The notes below the pieces were generated by a model. It searched no databases. It was given only the letters and a program-made list of their open reading frames with translations, and was not told the origin of the DNA. This document shows positions 17,010 to 24,976 of a stretch of 36,305 nucleotides of DNA, piece by piece (the first letter of the stretch is position 1; each line of letters begins with the position of its first letter). Origin of the DNA: Tychonema sp. LEGE 06208 (GTDB taxonomy: Bacteria > Cyanobacteriota > Cyanobacteriia > Cyanobacteriales > Microcoleaceae). The stretch covers positions 1-36,305 of the forward strand of contig NZ_JADEWT010000062.1 of the NCBI RefSeq assembly GCF_015207505.1, in the 5' to 3' direction. Both the position numbers and the translations under genes were made by a program.

Positions 17010-17235
17010 TCCAATTAAGTAAGGTTTGCCTCGGTAATGTTGAGAGGGCTTGTTAGGAACTAGGCACGGGCTTATCAACCTTTCGCCACTACTTTTTAAC
17101 CTAGTTCGACAGGGCAGAAAACTGGCGTTTATTTTCTGGTGTCATGACCCTCCCAACGTAGGCTTAAGAAAGCCTTAACCTGCACGTTCTACTCTGTGGT
17201 AGAAGTTTCTACTTGTGTCCAGATTTTGGTAGGTT
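17010..17235 (-). ncRNA. omega-RNA (HEARO) of IscB, approximate limits
   Basis: The 285 bp upstream of iscB is free of genes and heavily structured on its strand. A 10-bp long-range helix (17148-17157 with 17039-17048, one G-U) encloses a perfect 8-bp helix (17100-17107 with 17057-17064). It also encloses a perfect 7-bp hairpin (17115-17138, 10-nt loop). Two further hairpins lie 5' of it, at 17161-17174 and 17187-17204. This nested layout and the position directly before the start codon fit the HEARO/omega-RNA class. The guide should be at the 5' end, roughly 17215-17235. Ends are estimated from the usual length of about 200 nt. Confidence 0.75.
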
Positions 17236-17285
17236 TTTACGAACGGGTTTGCAGTCATTTTTGAGCTGTAGCCAAAGATACTGAT

Positions 17286-17777
17286 TTAATAATCTTCTTC
17301 CAAATAATTTGGAGTTTTTTCTGCCTCCGTTAAGTCATCCTCTTCTTTAGAAGTGCCAACTTCTTTTTGGTCGCGAAGAGGAATCGTGCTCAGGGGCGCG
17401 CCCAAGGAGGGAGCGTGAATTGCCTTAACATCCCTTGGCTTGACGCTAGGAACTCCTAACTCGACAGAGGGCTGATTTGGATCGACATTGATTTGAATTT
17501 TCGGGCCCGATCGAGCCAAGTGAACGATCAGACCGTCTACAACAGGAACCTTGGCGATCGGCTTACCATCGAGGTAAGTGCCGTTGGTACCTAAATTGAT
17601 CAGTTCCCAACTGATGCCGCTGCGCCGCAATTCGATGTGGCGACGAGAAACCACAGCGCTAAAAAGAACGACGTGGTTTTCGTTCGATCGCCCGATCCGG
17701 ACGACCTGCTCGTCTTCAAAGATCCAACTGCGGACGGGTATAGACTGGAGTGGATGTAGCAAGGTCAGCTTAATCAC
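17286..17777 (-). CDS. FHA-domain protein (paralogue)
   Basis: The 163-residue protein has an FHA domain at about 10-100 with VVRIGRSNENHVVLF, SAVVSRRHIEL and NGTYLDGKPIAKV, the expected phosphothreonine-binding residues. An acidic, Pro-containing tail follows. It is clearly paralogous to the FHA gene at 13942 (shared LTLLHP, RIGRSN, AVVSRxHxEL and SGPKI segments). The start is GTG ATT as in that paralogue. The iscB/omega-RNA unit and the PRC-barrel gene lie between the two copies. It is 82 bp downstream of the zinc-ribbon FHA gene, on the same strand, and may form an operon with it. Confidence 0.92.
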   Translation of the reverse strand: MIKLTLLHPLQSIPVRSWIFEDEQVVRIGRSNENHVVLFSAVVSRRHIELRRSGISWELINLGTNGTYLDGKPIAKVPVVDGLIVHLARSGPKIQINVDPNQPSVELGVPSVKPRDVKAIHAPSLGAPLSTIPLRDQKEVGTSKEEDDLTEAEKTPNYLEEDY

Positions 17778-17859
17778 ATTGGCAGCATTGAGTTTTGGTA
17801 GAGCGCCTCAAGATGCGATTTTAGATTTTAGACTTTCGATCGCCCAATCCAAACTCGAT

Positions 17860-18708
17860 CTAAGAGATTTGAAATAGAAACGTAACCAGGTCTCCTTTCC
17901 CCAGAGAGATGCGGTCTCCCGCTCGCAACCGGTGTCGGTTTCCCTTTGGCAGAGGAGTATTGTTAACGTAAGTGCCGTTAGAACTGCCTACATCTTCTAG
18001 GTAGCAAGCATCTCCCTCCACCCGGAGATTTGCGTGTACCCGAGAAACAATCTCAGAATTAGCAAATCCAGAAACATCAATATCCGGCGGCACTAAGTCA
18101 TTTGGCTTGCCTATGTGAACCACAGAAAGACTGTGAGGCAATTCTATCGGCGTATTTGTCTGAACGTGTATCAGGCGCGCCGATTGCTGTTGCAGTTGAG
18201 TTTTAGCCACACCCGCTGGCTGTGGGGCGGGAACCGGGGGAGAAGTATTTACTGCAGTTGCCGCCGATTCAGTTGTAACAGGAACCGAGAGTAAAGGCGG
18301 CGGATCTGGAATTGTAGGAATACTGGCGGGTATTTTTTCTAAGTTCGGCCCCAGATTTGGGGTGACAAAAGGTTCCGCTGCCGTCAGGGGTTCGGTGTCG
18401 AGTGCCTTATTTGCCGTAACTAAAGGTTCCCTTGCCATCATGGGTGCGGTGGGCGCTAAATCCGGGACCGGCGGCGATACCACTGTAGGCTCCACCGTCG
18501 AGGCTGACGGTACTGTCACCTCAACTTCTTCTGGAACTGTGGAACCCGGACGCAAGTTAAAGCCGCACTGACCGCAAAATGCTGCATCTGTCTGAACCGC
18601 TGCACCGCAGTTCGAGCAACTTGCGGTAACGGGTAAAGGCGTGTAGCAAGCCTCGCACTGGCTGGCCCCGTCGGGGTTCTGGTGATTGCAATTGGGACAG
18701 ACAATCAT
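17860..18708 (-). CDS. double zinc-ribbon and FHA-domain protein
   Basis: The 282-residue protein opens with two zinc ribbons: CPNC...CEAC (about 4-22) and CSNCG...CGQCG (about 31-50). A Pro/Val/Thr-rich, probably disordered linker (about 55-180) leads to a C-terminal FHA domain (about 185-280). That domain has VVHIGKPNDLVPPD, SEIVSRVHANL and GSSNGTYVNNTPL. FHA binds phosphothreonine peptides; zinc ribbons often mediate protein or nucleic acid contacts. The architecture is frequent in cyanobacteria, and the specific role is not known. The start is well supported by AAGGAG seven bases upstream. It is probably co-transcribed with the downstream FHA gene at 17286. Confidence 0.92.
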   Translation of the reverse strand: MIVCPNCNHQNPDGASQCEACYTPLPVTASCSNCGAAVQTDAAFCGQCGFNLRPGSTVPEEVEVTVPSASTVEPTVVSPPVPDLAPTAPMMAREPLVTANKALDTEPLTAAEPFVTPNLGPNLEKIPASIPTIPDPPPLLSVPVTTESAATAVNTSPPVPAPQPAGVAKTQLQQQSARLIHVQTNTPIELPHSLSVVHIGKPNDLVPPDIDVSGFANSEIVSRVHANLRVEGDACYLEDVGSSNGTYVNNTPLPKGNRHRLRAGDRISLGKGDLVTFLFQIS

Positions 18709-18784
18709 CGATTTCTCCTTGCTATCGGCCAGATTTTCAAATCAGCCTCATAAAAAATACTAGGTATATGGTCAAATTTTAACT

Positions 18785-18913
18785 TTAACCGCCACAATTC
18801 TTATACTGCTTAGCCAATACTAGCAACTGACTCCGCACCGCGACGTTGGCGGTGAGGGGCAAAATCAAGTTAGCGATGTGCTGACTGTACTGCGGCGGCG
18901 CAAGCTTTCCGGG
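18785..18913 (-). other. 42-codon open frame directly after the pgl stop
   Basis: Reading on in the pgl frame past its TAG gives 42 sense codons with ordinary amino-acid composition (…LAPPQYSQHIANLILPL…) before TAA at 18785-18787. There is no ATG, GTG or TTG near the beginning. It may be a remnant of a longer or different gene, or chance; an open frame of this length is not rare by chance. Confidence 0.3.
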
Positions 18914-19633
18914 CTATTTTAGGGCAACACCGGCGGCGGGATCGAGCAGCCACCAAAGTTCGCCCTCTGGTTGAACGAGTCTGGCCGGATAGGTCATGGG
19001 GTCGGCTGCGGGGGCAAAAATTTGAGCTAGGGCCGGTTGTTTGCTGGCTCCTGCGACTATGAAGATGACGCAGCGGGCGCGGTTGATTAAGGGGACTGTA
19101 AAGGTGATGCGGGGTTCACCGTCTTTGTTGCCGACAGTTACTAAGCTGTCCCGGACTTGCAAGGCTGGTGTGCCGGGAAATAGAGAGGCTGTGTGGGCGT
19201 CGTCTCCTATGCCCAACAGGATGATGTCGAAAGCGGGAAACTCGCCGTCGGATACTTTGAAAAACTGCTGCAATTGAGTTTGGTGTGCTGAGGCATCGGC
19301 TGCGGGGTCGCCGGAGCCTGTGGGCATCGGGTGGATGTTGCTGGCGGGGATGTTTGTGCGATCGAGCCACGCGAGGCGCGCCATTTTTTGATTGCTGTCC
19401 TGGTGTTCTGCGGGAACGTAGCGTTCGTCACCCCAGAAAACGTGAATTTTGTCCCAAGGCAGGTCTTGGCTGGCGATCGATCTGTAGAGCGGTTCTGGTG
19501 TGCTTCCGCCCGCTAAGGCGATCGTACAAAGTCCGCGTTCTGCGATGGCTGCTGCGATTTTCGACAGGACAACCGCGAGGGAGCGCTCTATGAGTTCTTC
19601 TCGATTTTTTAATACTTCTACTATTTTTTGCAT
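18914..19633 (-). CDS. pgl: 6-phosphogluconolactonase
   Basis: This enzyme hydrolyses 6-phosphogluconolactone to 6-phosphogluconate in the oxidative pentose phosphate pathway, which supplies NADPH in the dark in cyanobacteria. The 239-residue protein has the normal SolDevB/NagB-like length. It shows ALAGGSTPEPLYRSI (about 39-53, phosphate-binding loop), WDKIHVFWGDERYVP (about 60-75), LLGIGDDAHTASLFPG (about 138-153, active-site D-x-H) and INRARCVIFIVAGASK. The ATG start is preceded by AAAGGA. No zwf or opcA is in the window. The frame stays open for 42 codons beyond its TAG. Confidence 0.95.
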   Translation of the reverse strand: MQKIVEVLKNREELIERSLAVVLSKIAAAIAERGLCTIALAGGSTPEPLYRSIASQDLPWDKIHVFWGDERYVPAEHQDSNQKMARLAWLDRTNIPASNIHPMPTGSGDPAADASAHQTQLQQFFKVSDGEFPAFDIILLGIGDDAHTASLFPGTPALQVRDSLVTVGNKDGEPRITFTVPLINRARCVIFIVAGASKQPALAQIFAPAADPMTYPARLVQPEGELWWLLDPAAGVALK

Positions 19634-19790
19634 TTATTTCCTTTTAACTTTCTTCTGCGTGTGGCGATCGGCAATTGCCAATTTTGCTTTGAAATTTTGC
19701 GATCGGGTCGATCGGCCGCCACGCTTGGAAGCCTCAACACCGCGTCAAGTCGGATTTTATCATTCTTAGCGGGCTTTGTATTCTTGTGGC

Positions 19791-19928
19791 ATATATAGCC
19801 TTTCTGTTCTGTGCTCTGGTATGAGGTACTATGGGGCATAGGACATAGGGCATTGGTCAAGCAGAGCATTGGGCGAGCGCGAAGCGGAGGGATTGGGCAT
19901 ACCTCACCACGCTGGAGAACCACTATAT
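19791..19928. repeat. palindromic element, copy D
   Basis: It begins ATATATAGCCTTTCTGTTCT then GGTATGAGGTAC and ends CATACCTCACC, then GGAGAACCACTATATG. The arms are those of copies A-C. The interior has GGGCAT/ATAGGGCATTGG iterations and GAGCGCGAAGCGGAG. It lies between pgl and the gene at 20047. Confidence 0.7.
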
Positions 19929-20046
19929 GTCTGTAGCAACTTGCGATCGCAAGCTCGATCGCACCCCCAAAAAGCAAAAATCATCAAGATTCCTGTGGTA
20001 GACTAGGAAAAATAGTTTTAAGTCCGCACAGGATGAAAGCAAAACT

Positions 20047-21411
20047 ATGTCAAGCTTTAAGCGATTCCCTACATCTGTCCGCTATCTGATAGCCCGGTTG
20101 CGCCACTGGACGCAACCAGCGGTTTGGGCTCCGTTAGCCGTACTCTGTGCGGGCGGATTATTTATCTGGGAAGTCTCCGTACATCCAGAAAGGTTAAGCA
20201 TAGATGGCGAAGAAGTAGCAGCCTCAAACAATCAAGCTTCGCTACCCGGATTGTCTGCTGAAGATAGCGCCATTGCTGCTGAAATCGACAGCTTGCCGGT
20301 GCTAATCAATCAGTTCAATCAGTCTAATTCTGAATTGAGTTTATTAAATTCATCAGTAGTCAAAGGCCCAGGTTTATTCAACGAAATTAACGCTGGTGGA
20401 TCAGAAAAGTCCCAGCCATCTTCAGCCATGCAGCAGCAAGCAACGAGCCGATTGTTGACTTTGCCAAATTTAGCAAATCCTGATGCCGGGTTCCAAAACA
20501 ATAATCCGCTAAATTCCAGCTTGCCAAGTTCAAACGCCGCATCAGCTTTGAGTTTATCTAATAGTGGGGCGATCGTTTCAGGGATAAAAACGATCGGCTT
20601 TCCTGAGTCTGCTGGTACAGCGACAAGCACTTTATCGCAGCAGTCGAGCGGTGCTAATTCTGGCAAACAAAACGACGCGCCCCTGGCTTTGAGTCCGTTG
20701 CAAGCAGCTATGCAAAAATACCTCGCCACTAACACTTCGGCAACGGCGACTTCTACTGAAAACACGGCTTCCTCGGCTCAATTGCTCGATCGACCGGCTT
20801 CGAGCGAGTCTCCGGCAAATCCGGCAAATTTGCTCCCAGCGGCCGCTACAGCTCAAGGGAGAGCAAATCCTGTGAATGTTCCGGTAGCACTTCCCTCAGT
20901 TGCGATTCAAACAAATATAATCGGCGAATCTCCACAATTCTTAAACCCAACAGCTACAACCCCTGAATCATCTGCCCGGTTAAATTCCAGAGTACCCAGC
21001 CTCGGGGAAATTAATACTGCGCCTGCAACTGTAGCGATGCCAAAAAATCCCTATCAAACTAATTTATATGGCTCCGGTGTAGCACCGGAAGTTCAACCCG
21101 CGGCACTTCCAGCAGTCGTACCAGGGCCCATACCGCTACTTCCCAATGTCCGTCAATCCTCTTTTCCAAGTGCGATCGGGGAAAGCAAAATAATTAACCC
21201 CCAAGTCTCTCCCAATTCAGCGAATTCTGAATTTCAACCAGCTCAATCAAATCAGCTTAACTTACCTGGTCAGCCTAATTTTGGAGCTGTTCCTCAAAAC
21301 AACAATAATCAGGGGCAGCAAATTCAACCGCAACCTTTTTCTACACCCCGATCGCTGACACCGGGACGCTACATTGGCGGCGGTGAAATCAATACTTTTG
21401 CTAATCCTTAA
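20047..21411 (+). CDS. hypothetical membrane-anchored low-complexity protein
   Basis: The 454-residue protein has one N-terminal hydrophobic segment (about 28-45, AVWAPLAVLCAGGLFIWEV). Basic residues precede it, so it is an uncleaved anchor or signal. The rest is rich in Ser, Asn, Ala, Pro and Gln with no folded domain I can recognise. The last 80 residues are Pro/Gln/Asn-rich, ending TPGRYIGGGEINTFANP. It could be a periplasmic or surface linker protein. Coding is supported by length and consistent codon use without repeats at DNA level. Function is unknown. A variant heptamer array starts two bases after its stop. Confidence 0.75.
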   Translation: MSSFKRFPTSVRYLIARLRHWTQPAVWAPLAVLCAGGLFIWEVSVHPERLSIDGEEVAASNNQASLPGLSAEDSAIAAEIDSLPVLINQFNQSNSELSLLNSSVVKGPGLFNEINAGGSEKSQPSSAMQQQATSRLLTLPNLANPDAGFQNNNPLNSSLPSSNAASALSLSNSGAIVSGIKTIGFPESAGTATSTLSQQSSGANSGKQNDAPLALSPLQAAMQKYLATNTSATATSTENTASSAQLLDRPASSESPANPANLLPAAATAQGRANPVNVPVALPSVAIQTNIIGESPQFLNPTATTPESSARLNSRVPSLGEINTAPATVAMPKNPYQTNLYGSGVAPEVQPAALPAVVPGPIPLLPNVRQSSFPSAIGESKIINPQVSPNSANSEFQPAQSNQLNLPGQPNFGAVPQNNNNQGQQIQPQPFSTPRSLTPGRYIGGGEINTFANP

Positions 21412-21412
21412 A

Positions 21413-21570
21413 GTTATTAGTTATTGGTTGTTAGTTATTGGTTCTTGGTTCTTGGTTCTTGGTTGTTAGTTATTGGTTATTGGTTCTTGGTTCTTGGTTG
21501 TTGGTTATTGGTTATTGGTTATTGGTTGTTAGTTATTGGTTATTGGTTGTTAGTTATTGGTTATTGGTGG
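21413..21570. repeat. heptamer tandem repeat, GGTTATT/GGTTCTT type
   Basis: About 22 units of (T)GGTTATT, GGTTCTT, GGTTGTT and AGTTATT follow the gene at 20047. The unit differs from the TAATGAC arrays elsewhere. An apparent 69-codon reading frame across it is only the repeat being translated (VIGYWLL iterations) and is not a gene. Confidence 0.95.
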
Positions 21571-21670
21571 CTAATCACAAATAAAATAGGAAAAAAAACA
21601 ATGCTTTGCGGCCCAATTTCCAATTCCCAATGACTATTAACTGATGACTAAGGAATGAAAATTTAATAAC

Positions 21671-21775
21671 TTAAGCGATTGCTCGTTACTTTCGCTCTGC
21701 CTGGTAATGCTTCTGGGGCGAGGAAGAGCCTCCTTTTATCTCGCAATTTACAGGAGAGAGGACTGTAGGAGGTGC
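21671..21775. repeat. possible dispersed palindrome remnant
   Basis: CTCGTTACTTTCGCTCTGCC followed by TGGTAATGC, then GGCGAGGAAGAGCCTCC, resembles the GTTAC...CAGAGC...TGGTAA palindromes scattered in cyanobacterial genomes. It is diverged; identification is by style only. Confidence 0.35.
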
Positions 21776-21870
21776 TTAAGCTGTCGCCCTTTTAAATTGC
21801 ATATTCAGGGCGGGCGGGATACCCACAAGATTTTTATGGTTTTTTACATAAAATCTAAATGCAAAACAGC

Positions 21871-21951
21871 TTAATGACTACTAACTAATGACTACTAACT
21901 AATGACTAATGACTACTGACTAAGGACTACTGACTAAGGACTACTGACTAA
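21871..21951. repeat. heptamer tandem repeat (ACTAATG/ACTACTG/ACTAAGG)
   Basis: About eleven units in mixed variants end 11 bp before the stop codon of the LptF/G gene on the opposite strand. It belongs to the same STRR family as the array at 1544. Confidence 0.93.
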
Positions 21952-21962
21952 TTTGAGATAAA

Positions 21963-23129
21963 TTACCTAGAGGCGGCTCGCACCAACAACAATCCGCCGA
22001 TTCCAAAGCCAAAGGCTATGGGCAGCCAAGCCGAAAGAATCGGAGTCAAAGCAGCTTTTACGCCCATAGAACTGGTGATGAAAGAAAATACATAGTAAGT
22101 AAAAATTACAACTACACTAATCCCAAAACTCGTTCCTCTGCCGGAACGGCGCGGTTGAGTTCCCAAAGCTGCTCCCACTAAACCAAATACCAAGCACACG
22201 AAAGGAAAAGCATATTTTTCTTGAATTCGCACCTTGAGTTTGCGAATTTGCGGTACATCGCCGCTGTTTTTAAGGATTTCTAAACGCTCTAAAGCTTGAG
22301 CAATATTCATTTCCTTGAAATCTCGCACTCTGGCTGCTAAATCTAAGGGCGTGCGGGGGAGTTGCAACTGCTGGTGTTGAAATCTAACTATATTCCGGTA
22401 AGAGCCGTCAGGAGCGACAAGATAAGCGGTTCCGTTGTAAAAATCCCAGGTGTTTTCTGAGGGATTCCAAGTAGCTGATTCTGAAGAAACGATTTGATTG
22501 AGCCCTGGGGTGGAGCGATCGATAATTGTTAAACCTTTCATTTGCTTGCCGTCAAACTGTTCAGCATAAAAAAAGCGGGACAGGGTTTCTTCGCCGCCTT
22601 TTTCGGGTTTACGAAATTCTGTGTAGATAATATTTCGATCTTGAAATGTTGGTTTTTCTCGCTTCAGGGCTCTGTCTAAAGTTACAGTTGCTCTGTAGCT
22701 GGCGGCTGGTACGACTAACTCTTGCAAAGCAAAGGTGAAGCCGGCAACAATTAAACTCATAATGACTGCGGGCATTACCAGTCGGTAAACGCTAACTCCG
22801 CAACTGCGGAGGGCGATGAGTTCGCTGTCGCTGGAGAGTCGGCTGTAGGCCATTAAGGTTGCTAGCAGCATTGACATTGGGAAAGCTAATACTACGAAGT
22901 AGGGAATTTGCAGCAGAAAAATTTCTAGGGCGGCGCTGTAGGGGAGGCCGGATTCTGTTACTCTGCGGACTAATTCAAATAAGGCTCCAACTGTGACGGC
23001 GACGGATGTAAAAAGTCCGACTCCAAATAGAAACGGGCCGATTAATTCTTTGGTAATGTACCAGTCCATTACTGAGATTCTTGGCAGCCAGTTGAGGGGA
23101 TTGAAGGATTTGGAGATTGCTATTTTCAT
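21963..23129 (-). CDS. LptF/LptG family LPS-export permease
   Basis: This is a membrane subunit of the LptB2FG transporter, which extracts LPS from the inner membrane and passes it to LptA. The 388-residue protein has the YjgP/YjgQ plan. Transmembrane helices lie at about 28-50, 70-95 and 110-135. A periplasmic beta-jellyroll domain follows (about 140-290, with FFYAEQFDGKQMKGLTI and SESATWNPSENTWDFYNGT). Three more helices lie at about 305-385 (KYAFPFVCLVFGLVGAALG). MDWYITKELIGPFLFG is the typical opening. Only one permease is present, so it may act as a homodimer, as is usual in cyanobacteria, or pair with a second gene elsewhere. It lies downstream of lptB and lptA on the same strand. Confidence 0.9.
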   Translation of the reverse strand: MKIAISKSFNPLNWLPRISVMDWYITKELIGPFLFGVGLFTSVAVTVGALFELVRRVTESGLPYSAALEIFLLQIPYFVVLAFPMSMLLATLMAYSRLSSDSELIALRSCGVSVYRLVMPAVIMSLIVAGFTFALQELVVPAASYRATVTLDRALKREKPTFQDRNIIYTEFRKPEKGGEETLSRFFYAEQFDGKQMKGLTIIDRSTPGLNQIVSSESATWNPSENTWDFYNGTAYLVAPDGSYRNIVRFQHQQLQLPRTPLDLAARVRDFKEMNIAQALERLEILKNSGDVPQIRKLKVRIQEKYAFPFVCLVFGLVGAALGTQPRRSGRGTSFGISVVVIFTYYVFSFITSSMGVKAALTPILSAWLPIAFGFGIGGLLLVRAASR

Positions 23130-23215
23130 AGTTTGGCGTTTTTGCTGTGGCTCTTCAAGCTACAATTTAAATTATCAATTTTAAATTTCTGTATTGTGTT
23201 TTTATGGTTGTGGAA

Positions 23216-23270
23216 GGGCGGGTTTATAGATATCTGGGCTGGGATGATTGATATCTAGGCGAATCCGCCC
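23216..23270. repeat. GGGCGG...CCGCCC inverted-repeat element
   Basis: GGGCGGGTTTATAGATATC is mirrored by GATATCTAGGCGAATCCGCC, forming an imperfect palindrome in the lptB-lptF/G spacer. The GGGCGGGTTT / GAATCCGCCC ends are typical of a very common cyanobacterial dispersed repeat. Confidence 0.6.
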
Positions 23271-23314
23271 CTACTGAGTCTGTCTGTCGCGCCTTTGGCG
23301 GTTGCTATACAAGA

Positions 23315-24043
23315 CTACCGCACGAAGCTGTCGCCTAGGTAATATTGCCGGACTAAGGGGTTGCTGTAGAGTTCTTCTTCAGCGCCGGAGGCTAATATTT
23401 GACCGTCTCGCATGATGTAGGCTCGATCGGTAATTTCGAGGGTTTCTCGGACGTTGTGATCGGTGATCAGGATGCCAATTTTACGATCGCGCAGTTTGGC
23501 AATTATCGTTTGAATTTCATCTACGGCGATCGGATCTACGCCTGCAAACGGTTCGTCTAAAAATAGGAACATCGGCCCGTCTCGCCCAGCGGCTAGTGCT
23601 CTCGCCAGTTCAGTCCGCCGCCTTTCTCCCCCCGAAACTTGAATTCCCAAACTGGATGCTATGTTTTGTAAGCGAAATTCTTCCAACAGGAAATCGACTC
23701 GATCTTTCCATTCCCCACGAGGCACTTGAGTTTGTTCTAGGACTAACAAAATGTTGTCGCGCACGCTCATGTTGCGAAAAATGCTGGCTTCTTGAGCGAG
23801 ATAGCCAATTCCCAAATGCGCTCGTTTGTGCATGGGCATTTTAGTGATGTCTAAATCGTTGAGCCAAACAGTTCCTTGATTGGGTTTTTCTAATCCGGTT
23901 GCTATGTAAAATGTTGTGGTTTTGCCGGCACCGTTGGGGCCGAGCAGTCCTACGATTTCTCCTTGGGCTACGGAAAGGTTGACGCGACTAACTACATTGC
24001 GTTTTCCGTAGGATTTGTGAATATTTTCGAGTACAATTTTCAT
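23315..24043 (-). CDS. lptB: LPS export ABC transporter ATP-binding protein
   Basis: This is the ATPase that powers LPS extraction with the LptF/G permease. The 242-residue protein is a complete ABC domain: Walker A GLLGPNGAGKTT (about 33-44), Q-loop (YLAQEASIF), and signature VSGGERRRTELARALA (about 136-151). Walker B is FLFLDEPFAGVDP and the switch histidine is in LITDHNVRETLEI. The PNGAGKTTxFYxxxGLxxPxxGxVxLxxxDIT layout and the DHNVRETL motif are typical of LptB. It sits between lptA upstream and lptF/G downstream, consistent with a functional set although the spacers are long. Confidence 0.95.
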   Translation of the reverse strand: MKIVLENIHKSYGKRNVVSRVNLSVAQGEIVGLLGPNGAGKTTTFYIATGLEKPNQGTVWLNDLDITKMPMHKRAHLGIGYLAQEASIFRNMSVRDNILLVLEQTQVPRGEWKDRVDFLLEEFRLQNIASSLGIQVSGGERRRTELARALAAGRDGPMFLFLDEPFAGVDPIAVDEIQTIIAKLRDRKIGILITDHNVRETLEITDRAYIMRDGQILASGAEEELYSNPLVRQYYLGDSFVR

Positions 24044-24065
24044 ACTTGCCGAGGCAAATTATTAG

Positions 24066-24138
24066 AAGTCATTAGTCATTAGTCATCAGTCATCAGTCAT
24101 CAGTCATCAGTCATTAGTCATCAGTCATCAGTCATCAG
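24066..24138. repeat. heptamer tandem repeat (AGTCATT/AGTCATC)
   Basis: About ten units of AGTCAT(T/C) lie in the lptA-lptB spacer, directly upstream of lptB. The remainder of this 456-bp gap holds the palindrome at 24388 and no gene. Confidence 0.95.
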
Positions 24139-24387
24139 GCATGAGGCTATAAGGGCTTCGCTCGGAGGGTTAAAAGAAGGAAGAATAAGTACACAGCCAG
24201 CCTGTGAGCGATACCTAATTTTACGTTTAATTAGGTGGATTTACTTGCCTGTTAAATTTCAGATTGCTGGTTGGTGCGATCGCCCCTCAAGTGGATATTT
24301 GACAATCTTCAGGTTTTTACTTTTTTCAAGACTAAATTTTGCATTTATTCTCAGCTTTCAGGCGTCGCGCATTTAAACTCCGATCCA

Positions 24388-24410
24388 GGAACAGGCAGGA
24401 TGCCCGTTCC
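24388..24410. repeat. palindrome GGAACAGGC...GCCCGTTCC
   Basis: Nine-base arms pair with one G-U around a 5-nt loop, followed by ACAAGAA. Its GGAACxGGC...GCCxGTTCC form is a common dispersed repeat in Oscillatoriales. It lies downstream of lptA. Confidence 0.55.
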
Positions 24411-24499
24411 ACAAGAATTTCGGTAAAAATTATTGTCCGAAGTAGCTATGCAACAATTGATGTTTTTGGTGATAAATTTTGCTGCTATGGGGAGGGCTG

Positions 24500-24976
24500 T
24501 TACTTGGGTGCTGTTGAACTGGCCGGCGGTTTGGGGCCGATCGTATTTTGGGCTGCTGCATCTTGTTCGGGAGCAACGAGATAGACTGATTCTACCTGTC
24601 CTGGATTGTCTGGGAGGGCAATAAACCTGCCTTCATCGATCAAGTATGTCACGGTTTCGCCGCGCAGGCTGTTGCCCTGCTGCAATACGTAAACGTCGCC
24701 GCTGAGAATGATCCGGCGTTCGCGGCTGAAGTATTGAGCTTGAGCTGCTGTTGCTTGGATTTGGCGGGCTGGATAGTTGATTTGGACGTTGCCGCGGGCT
24801 GTCACGATGCCGGTTTTGGAGTCGGCTTCTTGAATGTCCGATCGCACGCTGAGAGTGCGGGGCGTGGCGGTTTGCGGGTAGGTGGGAGGGGCGATCGCGC
24901 CAGCCAGAGCGAGCGGCAACAGCAGCGACAATCCTTTGAATATGCGCGAATTAAGTAGTTTAGCGGAGGGCATCAT
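24500..24976 (-). CDS. lptA: LptA/OstA-like periplasmic LPS transport protein
   Basis: Periplasmic protein that bridges the inner-membrane Lpt complex to the outer membrane. The 158-residue product starts at ATG 24976; a TTG three codons upstream is less likely. A signal peptide is visible (about 1-38: basic start, FKGLSLLLPLALAGAIA core). The OstA/LptA beta-jellyroll follows (about 45-135), with LSVRSDIQEADSKTGIVTA, RGNVQINYPARQIQATAAQA, RRIILSGDVYVLQQGNSLRG and ETVTYLIDEGRF. A short Ala/Pro-rich tail ends the protein. It is the first gene of the lptA-lptB-lptF/G set. Confidence 0.9.
   Translation of the reverse strand: MMPSAKLLNSRIFKGLSLLLPLALAGAIAPPTYPQTATPRTLSVRSDIQEADSKTGIVTARGNVQINYPARQIQATAAQAQYFSRERRIILSGDVYVLQQGNSLRGETVTYLIDEGRFIALPDNPGQVESVYLVAPEQDAAAQNTIGPKPPASSTAPK

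Noticed and set aside
21424-21633. 69-codon plus-strand reading frame with VIGYWLL repeats
   Set aside because: It is the translation of the GGTTATT heptamer array; no start signal or family supports a gene.
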